Of a stretch of DNA of 51,238 nucleotides, positions 26,171 to 34,459 are shown piece after piece. The stretch's first letter is position 1. Each line of letters opens with the position of its first letter. The DNA lies in NCBI GenBank assembly GCA_913062865.1, contig CAJXWO010000016.1, positions 1 through 51,238 on the forward strand, written 5' to 3'. Source of the stretch: an uncultured Paracoccaceae bacterium (GTDB lineage Bacteria; Pseudomonadota; Alphaproteobacteria; Rhodobacterales; Rhodobacteraceae). A program made the translations under genes and the position numbers. The notes under the pieces are model-generated. The model made no database searches and was not told the origin of the DNA. It saw nothing but the letters and a program-made list of their open reading frames with translations.

Positions 26171-28215
26171 CGCAAAGCATCCTCTTCGACCCGCTCATTC
26201 CTCGGGCCCTGATCGCCGTTCTGGGCGCAATGGTCACCGCAGGGATCGCTCTTGCCCTGTGGCGGGGCCTGTCCGGCTGGGCCTTGCGCGCCCTGGCAGG
26301 GCTGGTGGTGCTGGCCGCGTTGTCTGGCCCGTCCCTGCAATCCGAAGACCGTGCGCCGCTGTCGGACATCGTTCTTGTGGTCGAAGATCGCAGCGCCAGT
26401 CAGAACCTTGCCGACCGGGCCGGCGTGACCGAGGCCGCGGCAGAGGATCTGCTTTCCGAACTGGCTGCGCGTCCCAACACCGAGGTGCGTCGCATCTCCG
26501 TGGCCGATGGCGAGGACAACACCGGCACGCTTCTCATGACCGCCGTGTCCGAGGCGCTGGCCGAGGAACCCCAGGCGCGGGTCGCGGGCATCCTGCTTTT
26601 GAGCGACGGGCGGCTGCATGACCTTGAGCGCGCACCCAATCTGCCCGCCCCGCTGCATCTGCTCATGACCGGGCGCGAGACCGACTGGGACCGTCGTCTG
26701 ATCGTGAAGAACGCCCCGGCCTTCGCCATCCTGGGCGAAGAGATCACACTGACCTTGCGGATCGAGGATGACGGCGCGGTGCCGCCTGAACTGGCTACGG
26801 GGCAGGCGACGCTGAACCTGTCGATCGACGGGGACGAGCCGCAGGCCTACCCCGTTCCCGTCGGCCGCGACATCACGCTGCCCATCACGCTGCCCCATGC
26901 GGGCCGCAACGTGATCCGCTTCTCGCTCGATGAGGCCGAGGGCGAGCTGACCGACCGGAACAACGCGGCCCTTGTCCAGATCAACGGCGTGCGCGACCGT
27001 CTGCGTGTGCTGCTTGTCTCCGGCGAGCCGCATCCGGGCGGGCGCACCTGGCGAAACCTTCTGAAATCCGACAGCTCGGTCGATCTGGTGCATTTCACCA
27101 TCCTGCGCCCGCCGGAAAAGCAGGACGGTGTGCCGGTGCGCGAACTGTCCCTGATCGCCTTTCCCACGCGCGAGCTGTTCCTTGAAAAGATCGACGATTT
27201 CGATCTCATCATTTTCGACCGCTACAAGCGGCGGGGCATCCTGCCGTCGATCTACCTCGACAACGTGACCGACTACATCCGCAACGGTGGCGCGGTCCTG
27301 GTGGCCGCCGGCCCGGATTTCGCCAGCGCCGACAGCATCTACCGCTCTCCCCTGGCGCCGGTTCTGCCGGCCGAGCCGACCGCGCGGGTGGTCGACGAAG
27401 GCTATGCGCCTTCGGTCACCGAGCTCGGCGACCGCCACCCGGTGACCGCAGGCCTGCCAGAGCAGGACACTTGGGGCCGCTGGATGCGCCAGATCGAGCT
27501 GACACCCCAGCGCGGCAATGTCGTGATGGAGGGTATTGATGGCCGTCCGCTTCTGATCCTCGACCAGGTCGAGGAGGGACGCGTGGCGCTCCTGGCGTCG
27601 GACCAGGCCTGGCTCTGGGATCGCGGGTTCGAGGGTGGCGGGCCGCAGCTCGAATTGCTGCGCCGCCTGGCGCACTGGATGATGAAGGAACCCGAGCTCG
27701 AGGAAGAGGCGCTGACCGCCGAGGCGACGGGCCAGACCATGCGCATCATCCGCCGGTCGCTGGACGAGGTCGTGCCGCCGGTCGAGATCACGACGCCCAC
27801 GGGCGAGGTCGCGACGGTGGAGTTGGACGAGGTCAGCCCGGGTCGGTTCGAAGCGGTCTATGACGGCCCCGAGATCGGGCTCTACCGGCTCGTCAACGGC
27901 GAGGAAGAGGCCGTGATCGGCCTTGGTCCCGCAGCCCCGCGTGAATTCGAGGAGACCATCGCGACAGGCGATCTGCTGCAGCCCGTGATCGACACGATGC
28001 GCGGCGGCGTCGCGCGGCTGGAAGACGGTGTGCCGCGTCTGCGCGACGTGCGCGAAGGCCGCCCTGCCGCCGGTCGCGGCTGGATCGGGCTGACCCCGCG
28101 CGAGGCTTACGAGACGCTCGATGTCCGCACGACGCCGCTGATGCCCGGCTGGTTGGTGCTGCTTCTGGCGTCGGCCCTGATCGTGGGCGCCTGGCTGCGC
28201 GAAGGGCGGAGCTAA
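26167..28215 (+). CDS. Large membrane protein with GATase-like domain, last gene of the MoxR operon
   Basis: The 682-residue product has two hydrophobic segments at the N-terminus (about residues 12-55) and one at the extreme C-terminus (LMPGWLVLLLASALIVGAWL). Between these lie a VWA-like strand (DIVLVVEDRSASQN), an Ig-like segment and a class I glutamine-amidotransferase-like fold around LRVLLVSGEPHPGGRTWRNLL to GGAVLVAAGPDF. The fold lacks a catalytic Cys. It is paired with DUF4159 in Rhodobacterales and likely forms a membrane complex with it. It overlaps the DUF4159 gene by 4 bases. pcaQ converges and overlaps its end by 4 bases. Confidence 0.85.
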   Translation: MTQSILFDPLIPRALIAVLGAMVTAGIALALWRGLSGWALRALAGLVVLAALSGPSLQSEDRAPLSDIVLVVEDRSASQNLADRAGVTEAAAEDLLSELAARPNTEVRRISVADGEDNTGTLLMTAVSEALAEEPQARVAGILLLSDGRLHDLERAPNLPAPLHLLMTGRETDWDRRLIVKNAPAFAILGEEITLTLRIEDDGAVPPELATGQATLNLSIDGDEPQAYPVPVGRDITLPITLPHAGRNVIRFSLDEAEGELTDRNNAALVQINGVRDRLRVLLVSGEPHPGGRTWRNLLKSDSSVDLVHFTILRPPEKQDGVPVRELSLIAFPTRELFLEKIDDFDLIIFDRYKRRGILPSIYLDNVTDYIRNGGAVLVAAGPDFASADSIYRSPLAPVLPAEPTARVVDEGYAPSVTELGDRHPVTAGLPEQDTWGRWMRQIELTPQRGNVVMEGIDGRPLLILDQVEEGRVALLASDQAWLWDRGFEGGGPQLELLRRLAHWMMKEPELEEEALTAEATGQTMRIIRRSLDEVVPPVEITTPTGEVATVELDEVSPGRFEAVYDGPEIGLYRLVNGEEEAVIGLGPAAPREFEETIATGDLLQPVIDTMRGGVARLEDGVPRLRDVREGRPAAGRGWIGLTPREAYETLDVRTTPLMPGWLVLLLASALIVGAWLREGRS

Positions 28216-29117
28216 CGCGCCTGCGCCAGTTCTGCGAGGATGTCGATCAGGGCCTGCAGCGACTCTGACTGCACGCTTGCCTCTCTCAGGCTGATGCCGA
28301 TGGGCCCCGACAGAACCTCGTGGGTCAGATCGAGCGTGACCAGGCTGCCCTTGGCCAGTTCCTCGTCCACCACGCCGGAATGGATGAACCAGAGCGTGTC
28401 CGACAGCTGCACGACCTTGCGCCCGAAAGCGAGTGACACGTTCTCGAATGCGGGCTCGGCCCCTTGCAAACCCAGCGAGGATAGGAATGCCCGCACCGCC
28501 GGATAGATCAGCGCGCCCTTGGGCGGCAGCATCAGCGGATAGCGCGTCAGCGCCTCGGGCGTGACGGGCTGTCCCAGCAGCGGATGCCCGGGTCGTGCCA
28601 CCAGCGCCACACGACCTGTGTAGAGATGGCGAAAGCTCAGCCCCTCCATCTGGTCAGGGCGCGCCATCTGGCCGATCATCATGTCGATGCCGCCGTCGCG
28701 CAATTGCGACAGGATCTGCCAGTTCGGCCCGGTGGAGACGCGCAGCACACAGCCGGGGCAACGGTCACGCAAGGCGACGGCGGCGCGGGGAAAGAGCGTG
28801 CCCGCGACCGAGGGCAGAACGCCCACCGCCAGCCGCTCGGACCGGGGGGCGGCGCCGGTCGCCACCGCCTCGGCCGTGTCGAGTGCGGCCATCGCCGTGC
28901 CCGCATGCTGCTGGAAACTGCGCCCCGCCGCGTTCAGCACCAGCCGGCGCGTGCTGCGGTCGAAAAGCTCGGTGCCTAGGATCTCTTCCAGTTCGCGCAG
29001 GGTCTTTGACACCGCGGGCTGGCTGATACGGAGCGCATCCGCCGCGCCCGACAGGCTGCCGATGCGGGCGGTTTCCAGGAAGCAGCGGATATGGCGCAGC
29101 CGGATACGCGGGTTCAT
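28212..29117 (-). CDS. pcaQ: LysR-type regulator of the pca operon
   Basis: The 301-residue product has an N-terminal LysR winged helix (IRLRHIRCFLETARIGSLSGAADALRISQPAVSKTLRELEE split across residues 5-45) and an effector domain. It stands divergent from pcaC, with a PcaQ-type binding site between them, the usual arrangement. In other alphaproteobacteria PcaQ activates the pca genes with beta-carboxy-cis,cis-muconate or related inducers. The operator begins 4 bases before its start codon, so autoregulation is likely. The identity rests on context and N-terminal resemblance together. Confidence 0.92.
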   Translation of the reverse strand: MNPRIRLRHIRCFLETARIGSLSGAADALRISQPAVSKTLRELEEILGTELFDRSTRRLVLNAAGRSFQQHAGTAMAALDTAEAVATGAAPRSERLAVGVLPSVAGTLFPRAAVALRDRCPGCVLRVSTGPNWQILSQLRDGGIDMMIGQMARPDQMEGLSFRHLYTGRVALVARPGHPLLGQPVTPEALTRYPLMLPPKGALIYPAVRAFLSSLGLQGAEPAFENVSLAFGRKVVQLSDTLWFIHSGVVDEELAKGSLVTLDLTHEVLSGPIGISLREASVQSESLQALIDILAELAQAR

Positions 29118-29120
29118 TTC

Positions 29121-29136
29121 ATAACCTATGGGTTAA
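29121..29136. promoter_or_regulatory. PcaQ binding site between pcaQ and pcaC
   Basis: ATAACCTATGGGTTAA matches the published PcaQ motif ATAACC-N4-GGTTAA in every fixed position. It lies 71 bases before the pcaC start and 4 bases before the pcaQ start, overlapping the pcaQ leader. This fits activation of pcaCHG and repression of pcaQ. Confidence 0.9.
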
Positions 29137-29206
29137 TCGTTTTGTAAGTTAATTTAATTTATTGACGCGTTGCCATGGCGTAAAGACAGCGCAAGGGAGG
29201 ATGCAG

Positions 29207-29593
29207 ATGGTGGACCGTTTCGACGATGGCATGGCCGTGCGGCGTGGGGTTCTGGGCGATGCCCATGTGGACCGCGCCGAGGCCGCGAAGACCGATTTCG
29301 ATGTGCCCTTCCAGACCCTCATCACCGAAGGTGCCTGGGGCACCGTCTGGGCATCCGACCGGATCACCCGGCGGGAACGCTCGATGCTGACGCTCGCGCT
29401 TCTGGCCGCGCTCGGCAATTTCGAGGAAATCCCCATGCATATCCGCGCGACGGCCCGCACGGGCGCCAGCAAGGAGGACGTGCTGGAAGCCTTCCAGCAT
29501 GTCGCGATCTATGCGGGTGTGCCCCGCGCGAACCGGGCGATCCAGATCGCCAAGGCCACCTATGCCGAAATGGAGGCAGAGACCGATGACTGA
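29207..29593 (+). CDS. pcaC: 4-carboxymuconolactone decarboxylase
   Basis: PcaC converts 4-carboxymuconolactone to 3-oxoadipate enol-lactone in protocatechuate breakdown. The 128-residue product is a typical alpha-helical carboxymuconolactone decarboxylase. It has RRERSMLTLALLAALGNFEEIPMHIRATARTG split around residues 54-86, then EDVLEAFQHVAIYAGVPRAN. The ATG at 29207 is preceded by GGGAGG at 6 bases. The upstream in-frame start at 29162 lacks a ribosome binding site. It is the first gene after the PcaQ site. Its stop overlaps pcaH by 8 bases. In most Roseobacters pcaD precedes it, and here it is missing. Confidence 0.93.
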   Translation: MVDRFDDGMAVRRGVLGDAHVDRAEAAKTDFDVPFQTLITEGAWGTVWASDRITRRERSMLTLALLAALGNFEEIPMHIRATARTGASKEDVLEAFQHVAIYAGVPRANRAIQIAKATYAEMEAETDD

Positions 29594-30314
29594 CCAGGGC
29601 CCGCTGATCCCGCGCAACCGCGAGATCCATCCGAACCCCTATGACTGGCATTACAAGACGAGCGTCAGCCGCTCTCCCAGCCTGCCGCTTCTGTCGATGG
29701 AATCGACCCCGTCCGAGGAAACCGGCCCGCGCTTCGGCCATTCGACGCTGGGCGCGCTCGACAACAACCTGATCCTGAATTGGACCAAGGGCGAGGCGTC
29801 CGCCGTGGGCGAACGCATCCTGATGCATGGCCGTGTCATGGACGAAAACGGCCGCCCGGTGCCCCACACGCTGGTCGAGATCTGGCAGGCCAATGCCGGT
29901 GGCCGCTATCGCCATATCAAGGACACTTATTTCGCCCCGCTCGACCCCAATTTCGGCGGCTGCGGTCGGACGATCACCGATGAAAACGGCAATTACGAAT
30001 TCCTGACCATCCGCCCCGGCGCCTATCCCTGGCCCAACCGAGGCAACGACTGGCGCCCGATGCACATTCACATCTCTGTCTTCGGCCACAGCTTTGGTCA
30101 GCGGCTGATCACCCAGATGTATTTCGAGGGCGATCCGCTGATCGCCCGCTGCCCGATCGCGAACACGATCAAGGATCGCGGGCAGCTCGACCGCCTGGTG
30201 GCGCCGCTGGACATGGCCAAGGCGCGGCCGATGGATTTTCTGGCCTACAAGTTCGACATCGTGCTGCGCGGCCGCCGCCAGACCATGTTCGAAAACAAGA
30301 TCGAGGGGATGTAA
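29586..30314 (+). CDS. pcaH: Protocatechuate 3,4-dioxygenase beta subunit
   Basis: PcaH carries the non-haem Fe(III) site that splits protocatechuate intradiol. The 242-residue product has the Tyr ligand regions GGRYRH and AYPWPN and the His pair in MHIHISVFG, as in the Pseudomonas enzyme. LGALDNNLI and GRVMDENGRPVPHTLVEIWQAN form the conserved core. The start is fixed by overlap with pcaC (8 bases) and the ATG. pcaG follows after 3 bases, so both subunits are made together. Confidence 0.97.
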   Translation: MTDQGPLIPRNREIHPNPYDWHYKTSVSRSPSLPLLSMESTPSEETGPRFGHSTLGALDNNLILNWTKGEASAVGERILMHGRVMDENGRPVPHTLVEIWQANAGGRYRHIKDTYFAPLDPNFGGCGRTITDENGNYEFLTIRPGAYPWPNRGNDWRPMHIHISVFGHSFGQRLITQMYFEGDPLIARCPIANTIKDRGQLDRLVAPLDMAKARPMDFLAYKFDIVLRGRRQTMFENKIEGM

Positions 30315-30317
30315 GCC

Positions 30318-30917
30318 ATGGTGCAATCGCTGGAAACCCTGATGGAAACGCCGTCGCAAACGGCGGGCCCCTATGTTCACATTGGCTGCATCCCGACCTT
30401 TGCCGGTCTTGGCGGCATCTATCCCGAAGATCTGGGGCTGAGCCCCATCTCGGATGGTGCCAAGGGCGAGATCGTGACGATCACCGGCTCGGTCTTCGAC
30501 GGCACCGGCTGGGCGATGCGCGATGCGCTTCTGGAAAGCTGGCAGGCCGATGCGGCGGGCAAGTTCGCGGGCCAGGACGGCGCGGACCCGAATGTGTCGG
30601 GCTTCTGCCGCTTCGCCGCCGACAAGGACACGGGCGAATTCACCCTGCGCACCGTCAAACCCGGGCCGGTGCCCGGCCGCGGCGGCGCGGTTCAGGCGCC
30701 GCATATCTCGCTCTGGATCGTGGCGCGAGGCATCAATATCGGTCTCAACACCCGGGTCTATTTCGAAGACGAGGACAACAGCGCCGATCCTCTGCTGGCG
30801 CGCATCGAACAGCGGCCCAGGGTTGAGACACTGATTGCAAAAAGGACCGGGGACGGGCAGTACCGCTTTGACATCCGCCTTCAGGGTGAGGGCGAGACGG
30901 TGTTCCTGGATATCTGA
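30318..30917 (+). CDS. pcaG: Protocatechuate 3,4-dioxygenase alpha subunit
   Basis: The alpha subunit lacks the iron ligands but forms the active-site edge with PcaH. The 199-residue product opens with METPSQTAGPYVHIG and has VFDGTGWAMRDALLESWQADAAG. It ends with FDIRLQGEGETVFLDI, the typical alpha-subunit layout. It follows pcaH by 3 bases and is followed by the BKACE gene 9 bases later in the same operon. Nothing appears damaged. Confidence 0.96.
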   Translation: MVQSLETLMETPSQTAGPYVHIGCIPTFAGLGGIYPEDLGLSPISDGAKGEIVTITGSVFDGTGWAMRDALLESWQADAAGKFAGQDGADPNVSGFCRFAADKDTGEFTLRTVKPGPVPGRGGAVQAPHISLWIVARGINIGLNTRVYFEDEDNSADPLLARIEQRPRVETLIAKRTGDGQYRFDIRLQGEGETVFLDI

Positions 30918-30926
30918 GGGAAAGAC

Positions 30927-31763
30927 ATGGGCAAACCCTGCATCATCTGCGTCGCCATTACCGGCTCGGTTCCGACCAAGGCCGACAACCCGGCGGTGCC
31001 GGTCACGGTTGAGGAGCAGGTCGAAAGCACGCACGCGGCGTTCGAGGCCGGGGCCACCATCGCCCATTGCCATGTGCGCGATGACGAAGCCAAACCCACC
31101 TCGGACCCGCAACGCTTTGCCCGCCTGATGGAGGGCATCAAGAAACACTGCCCCGGCATGATCGTCCAACTGTCGACCGGGGGCCGCTCGGGCGCGGGGC
31201 GGGAACGCGGCGGCATGCTGCCGCTTTGCCCCGACATGGCGTCGCTGTCGGTGGGCTCGAACAACTTTCCCACCCGCGTCTACGAGAACCCGCCGGACCT
31301 GGTGGATTGGCTCGCCTTCGAGATGCGCAGCCACGAGGTCAAGCCCGAGATCGAAGCCTTTGACCTCAGCCATATTCACAAGGCCGTCGAGATGAACCGC
31401 GACGGGCGCATTCCCGGGCGGCTTTATGTGCAGTTCGTGATGGGCGTGAAAAACGCCATGCCCGCCGACAAGGACGTGTTCGACTACTACGTCAAGACCA
31501 TGGAACGTCTCGCCCCCGAGGCCGATTGGTGCGCCGCCGGGATCGGCCGCCACCAGATCGAGGTCAACGAATGGGCCATCGCGGCTGGTGGCCATACGCG
31601 TACGGGGCTCGAGGACAACATCCGCCTCGATCGCGATACGCTGGCGCCTTCGAATGCTGCGCTGGTCAAGCGGACGGTGGAGCTTTGCGAGAAATACGAC
31701 CGCCCCGTCGCCACATGGGAACAGGCGCGCGACATCCTCGACCTGAAACCGGTCGCGGCCTGA
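30927..31763 (+). CDS. Beta-keto acid cleavage enzyme (BKACE, former DUF849)
   Basis: The 278-residue TIM-barrel product has HCHVRDDEAKPTSD near residues 48-61, with the zinc-binding His pair. STGGRSGAGRERG, FVMGVKNAMP and GGHTRTGLEDNI follow; together they define the BKACE family. BKACE enzymes condense a beta-keto acid with acetyl-CoA and release acetoacetate plus a new CoA thioester. Position right after pcaG suggests a substrate related to the protocatechuate pathway, possibly beta-ketoadipate, but the sequence cannot show this. Specificity is set by residues outside the visible motifs. The gene ends 3 bases before the convergent ExoD gene. Confidence 0.9.
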   Translation: MGKPCIICVAITGSVPTKADNPAVPVTVEEQVESTHAAFEAGATIAHCHVRDDEAKPTSDPQRFARLMEGIKKHCPGMIVQLSTGGRSGAGRERGGMLPLCPDMASLSVGSNNFPTRVYENPPDLVDWLAFEMRSHEVKPEIEAFDLSHIHKAVEMNRDGRIPGRLYVQFVMGVKNAMPADKDVFDYYVKTMERLAPEADWCAAGIGRHQIEVNEWAIAAGGHTRTGLEDNIRLDRDTLAPSNAALVKRTVELCEKYDRPVATWEQARDILDLKPVAA

Positions 31764-31766
31764 CGC

Positions 31767-32327
31767 TCAGAACCAGGCCCAGCCGATGATCGCCAGGGCG
31801 CAGCCGATGAGTGCGCCCGAGGCGATCACGAAGATCCCGTCATAGGTCAGCATCGCCAAAGCGATCAGCGACACCGCGCCGCCCAGGAACGAGGACGAAA
31901 ACGGCACCAGTTCCAGGAACGGGATGGCCAGGCCGCTGAACACGCAGAGCGCCTGGGGGATCAGCACGAAAGGCTGGTACAGCAGGAACGACAGCCGCCG
32001 CTTGGTGCGCCGGTCGAACCACGCCGCGGCCGGTCGGATGCGTTCGAGATTGCGCTTGAGCAATTCGGATTTCACGCTTTGCCGCAGCACGAAGCCCGGC
32101 AGCCAGACGTGTTTGCGTTGAAAGATCATCTGCACGGCTACGAAAAAGATCACCAGGCCGCAGATGCTGGGCAGGATTGGGATGCCGCTGAGCGGCGACA
32201 CGATCACCAGCGCGGGTAGCAAGAGGACCGGTGCAAAGCTGCTGTCACCGACCGCCGCCAGCAACTCGGACACGCTGACATGGTCGTCACTGGCCCGGGC
32301 TTCGGCGCGGTCCAGCGTTTCGGTCAT
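31767..32327 (-). CDS. ExoD family exopolysaccharide-synthesis membrane protein
   Basis: The product of about 186 residues has a charged N-terminal third and several hydrophobic segments. These include FAPVLLLPALVIVSPLSGIPILPSI (split here as about residues 31-55), LVIFFVAVQMIF and the C-terminal part ending IIGWAWF. These match the ExoD family named in Sinorhizobium for its effect on exopolysaccharide and alkaline tolerance. The mechanism is unknown. The start is unsure: ATG at 32327 or GTG at 32348, neither with a good ribosome binding site. It converges on the BKACE gene with 3 bases between them. Confidence 0.78.
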   Translation of the reverse strand: MTETLDRAEARASDDHVSVSELLAAVGDSSFAPVLLLPALVIVSPLSGIPILPSICGLVIFFVAVQMIFQRKHVWLPGFVLRQSVKSELLKRNLERIRPAAAWFDRRTKRRLSFLLYQPFVLIPQALCVFSGLAIPFLELVPFSSSFLGGAVSLIALAMLTYDGIFVIASGALIGCALAIIGWAWF

Positions 32328-32467
32328 GGATTTTGGTTGGCTGGACACAACAGCTGCTTTCGTGAAACCGCGCCGCAGCGCGCACGTCCGCTATATGGCG
32401 GCGCTCCGCGGGAAGTCCAAGCGCGGCGGGCTAGTTATTTGCGCACCACTCGCGAAAGGAGGCCCCG

Positions 32468-32731
32468 ATGGCCAAGGAAAGCAACTCGTCGATCAAGGAC
32501 GAAGAGGTCTATGACGCGCTGCGCGACAAGGGCGCGTCCAAGGAAAAAGCGGCCCGCATCGCCAATGCCCAAGCCAATGGCGACATGGACCCGTCGGAAA
32601 AGGGCGGCAAGGCACACCCCTACGAGGACTGGACCAAGGACGACCTTTACGAGCGTGCGCAGGAGATCGGCATCGAGGGCCGGTCGGACATGACAAAGGA
32701 CGCGCTGATCGCCGCCTGGCGCGATCATTGA
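32468..32731 (+). CDS. Small Rho_N-like domain protein, 87 residues
   Basis: The protein starts MAKESNSSIKDEEVYDALRDKG and holds ASKEKAARIANAQANGDMDPSEKGG. It ends with WTKDDLYERAQEIGIEGRSDMTK and DALIAAWRDH. The last part looks like the N-terminal domain of Rho (SAP-like helix-extended-loop-helix), and DUF7218 is a similar annotation for the family. It is highly charged, soluble and probably binds nucleic acid or protein. AAAGGAGG stands 6 bases before the ATG. It precedes the amidoligase gene by 70 bases on the same strand, so it may belong to that operon. Confidence 0.7.
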   Translation: MAKESNSSIKDEEVYDALRDKGASKEKAARIANAQANGDMDPSEKGGKAHPYEDWTKDDLYERAQEIGIEGRSDMTKDALIAAWRDH

Positions 32732-32801
32732 CGTCCGGGCCGGGTTGAACCTTGCGCGGCGGAGGATCACGGTGGGCGGGTCTGTGCAGCGGAGTTCCAT
32801 C

Positions 32802-33758
32802 ATGTTCCTCTCCCTTCCCGTCCCGACCAAGCGCGATGGCTCCCAGCGCCGGACCGGCGTCGAGATCGAGTTGGGTGGCCTCACGGAAAAAGCCGTGGCG
32901 GACATCGTGCATGCGCGTCTGGGCGGCAACCTTGACCACCGGGAAGGCCGAGAGATCGTCCTGAGCGACACGCGTCTGGGCGGGTTCAAGCTCTATCTCG
33001 ACACGGCCTATCGCGACATCGCGGAGGGACCGCTTGCCGAGGTCGGTCTGGATCTTGCCCGGCAGGTCGTTCCCGTCGAGATTGTGACCGACCCGCTGAC
33101 CCAGGACCAGTTGCCGGAACTGCACAAAGTCCTTGAAGCGCTGCGCGAACAGGGTGCGACAGGCAGCCGGGACGGGCTTCTTCTGGGCTATGGCATCCAC
33201 CTGAATCCCGAAGTTTCGGACGAGACGCTCGAGGCGATCCTGCCCGTGTTGCGCGCCTATGCGCTGGTCGAGGATCTGTTGCGGGGTGAGGGGCGGGTTG
33301 ACCCGTCGCGGCGCCTGTTGCCCTTCATCGACGCTTATCCCCGTCGCTTCGTCGATCGGTTGATGGAGGAAGACCCCGCCGACCTTGCCGCGCTGATCGC
33401 GCTTTATCTCGAGGAAACGCCGACGCGCAACCGAGGGCTCGACATGCTGCCGCTGTTCACCCATCTCGCCCCGGACCAGGTGCGCGCGGTGATGGGCGAG
33501 GGCAAGGCGACCTCGGCCCGGCCCACCTATCACTACCGCCTGCCCGATTGCCGGATCGACGAACCCGGCTGGTCGCTTGCCACGGAATGGAACCGGTGGG
33601 TCATGGTCGAACGGCTCGCCGCGGCATCCGAGCCGTTGGAGGACATGCGGCGGGATTGGCTGGAACATCGCGCGGCCTGGACTACCGTTAAACCCGACTG
33701 GGCGGCCCGTGTGGCCGAGAATTTGGACCGGTTCGGGCTGAGCGAAGGGGTCACATGA
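32802..33758 (+). CDS. Putative amidoligase enzyme (COOH-NH2 ligase superfamily)
   Basis: The 318-residue product belongs to the putative amidoligase family, distant relatives of glutamate-cysteine ligase and glutamine synthetase. It has RRTGVEIELGGLTEKAV near residues 16-32, where GVEIEL provides acidic metal ligands. LSDTRLGGFKLYLDTAYRD, GYGIHLNPEVSDETL and a C-terminal EWNRWVMVERLA follow. Such enzymes are predicted to form an amide or peptide bond between a carboxylate and an amine; substrates are unknown. The start at the ATG at 32802 has GGAG upstream. It overlaps the downstream class I glutamine amidotransferase-like gene by 4 bases. This pairing recurs in this group and implies a shared pathway. 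Confidence 0.75.
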   Translation: MFLSLPVPTKRDGSQRRTGVEIELGGLTEKAVADIVHARLGGNLDHREGREIVLSDTRLGGFKLYLDTAYRDIAEGPLAEVGLDLARQVVPVEIVTDPLTQDQLPELHKVLEALREQGATGSRDGLLLGYGIHLNPEVSDETLEAILPVLRAYALVEDLLRGEGRVDPSRRLLPFIDAYPRRFVDRLMEEDPADLAALIALYLEETPTRNRGLDMLPLFTHLAPDQVRAVMGEGKATSARPTYHYRLPDCRIDEPGWSLATEWNRWVMVERLAAASEPLEDMRRDWLEHRAAWTTVKPDWAARVAENLDRFGLSEGVT

Positions 33759-34459
33759 GACCACGCATCGGGGTTACGGTATCGCGCCGGTCAGGCTGGC
33801 GCATCTTTCCGCTGGTGGCGTTGAACATCTGGTTGGCCGGAGGGCGCGCCGTGAAATGGCAGCAACGCGACCGGGCCGACCTGAAGGATGTTCAGGGCAT
33901 CGTCATCGGCGGCGGAGACGATATCTCGCCCGAGCTGTATGGCGGCGAACTCGTGGCCTCGGCGCGTCTTGACCCCGATCGCGACGCGTTCGAGCGGTGG
34001 CTGGCCGAATGCGCGTTCGAGCTGGGCATGCCCGTTCTCGGGATCTGTCGCGGCGCGCAGATGCTGAACGTGGCCCTTGGCGGCACGCTGCACCAAGATG
34101 CCTACGCGGTCCACAAAAGCCGTTTTTACCGCACGGTCCTGCCGCGCAAGACCGTGCATCTGCAACCGTGCACCCAGCTTGCCGCCCTGTCCGGGACCGA
34201 TCCGATGAAGGTCAACGCGCTGCACACCCAGGCGGTGGATCGTCTCGGGGCGGGCTTCGTTGTGGCCGCGCGGGACGAGGGCGGCATGGTGCAGGCCATT
34301 GAAAGGGGCAAGGCTCCCTTTGCGCTGGGCGTGCAATGGCACCCCGAACACCTGTTCTATGCCCGTCGCCAGCGCCAACTGTTCCGCGCGCTGATTGAAG
34401 CCGCCGCCGCCCGGGCCGATGGCGACCCGGCCGAGCCCGTCAATCGGACCGCAGCGTGA
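33755..34459 (+). CDS. Gamma-glutamyl-gamma-aminobutyrate hydrolase-like class I glutamine amidotransferase
   Basis: The 234-residue product (peptidase C26 type) has the nucleophile elbow GICRGAQ with Cys98 and VIGGGDDISPELYGG near 50-64. QWHPEH at 194-199 supplies the catalytic His196 and Glu198. PuuD-like enzymes hydrolyse gamma-glutamyl amides. Here the likely partner is the amidoligase encoded by the overlapping upstream gene, so it may remove or exchange the group that the ligase adds. The ATGA overlap (4 bases) suggests coupled synthesis. Its last 20 bases overlap the convergent small secreted-protein gene. Confidence 0.88.
   Translation: MRPRIGVTVSRRSGWRIFPLVALNIWLAGGRAVKWQQRDRADLKDVQGIVIGGGDDISPELYGGELVASARLDPDRDAFERWLAECAFELGMPVLGICRGAQMLNVALGGTLHQDAYAVHKSRFYRTVLPRKTVHLQPCTQLAALSGTDPMKVNALHTQAVDRLGAGFVVAARDEGGMVQAIERGKAPFALGVQWHPEHLFYARRQRQLFRALIEAAAARADGDPAEPVNRTAA

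Noticed and set aside
29364-31595. 743-codon minus-strand open frame across the pca genes
   Set aside because: It runs antisense through pcaC, pcaH, pcaG and most of the BKACE gene, all with strong family motifs. Its own protein has none.
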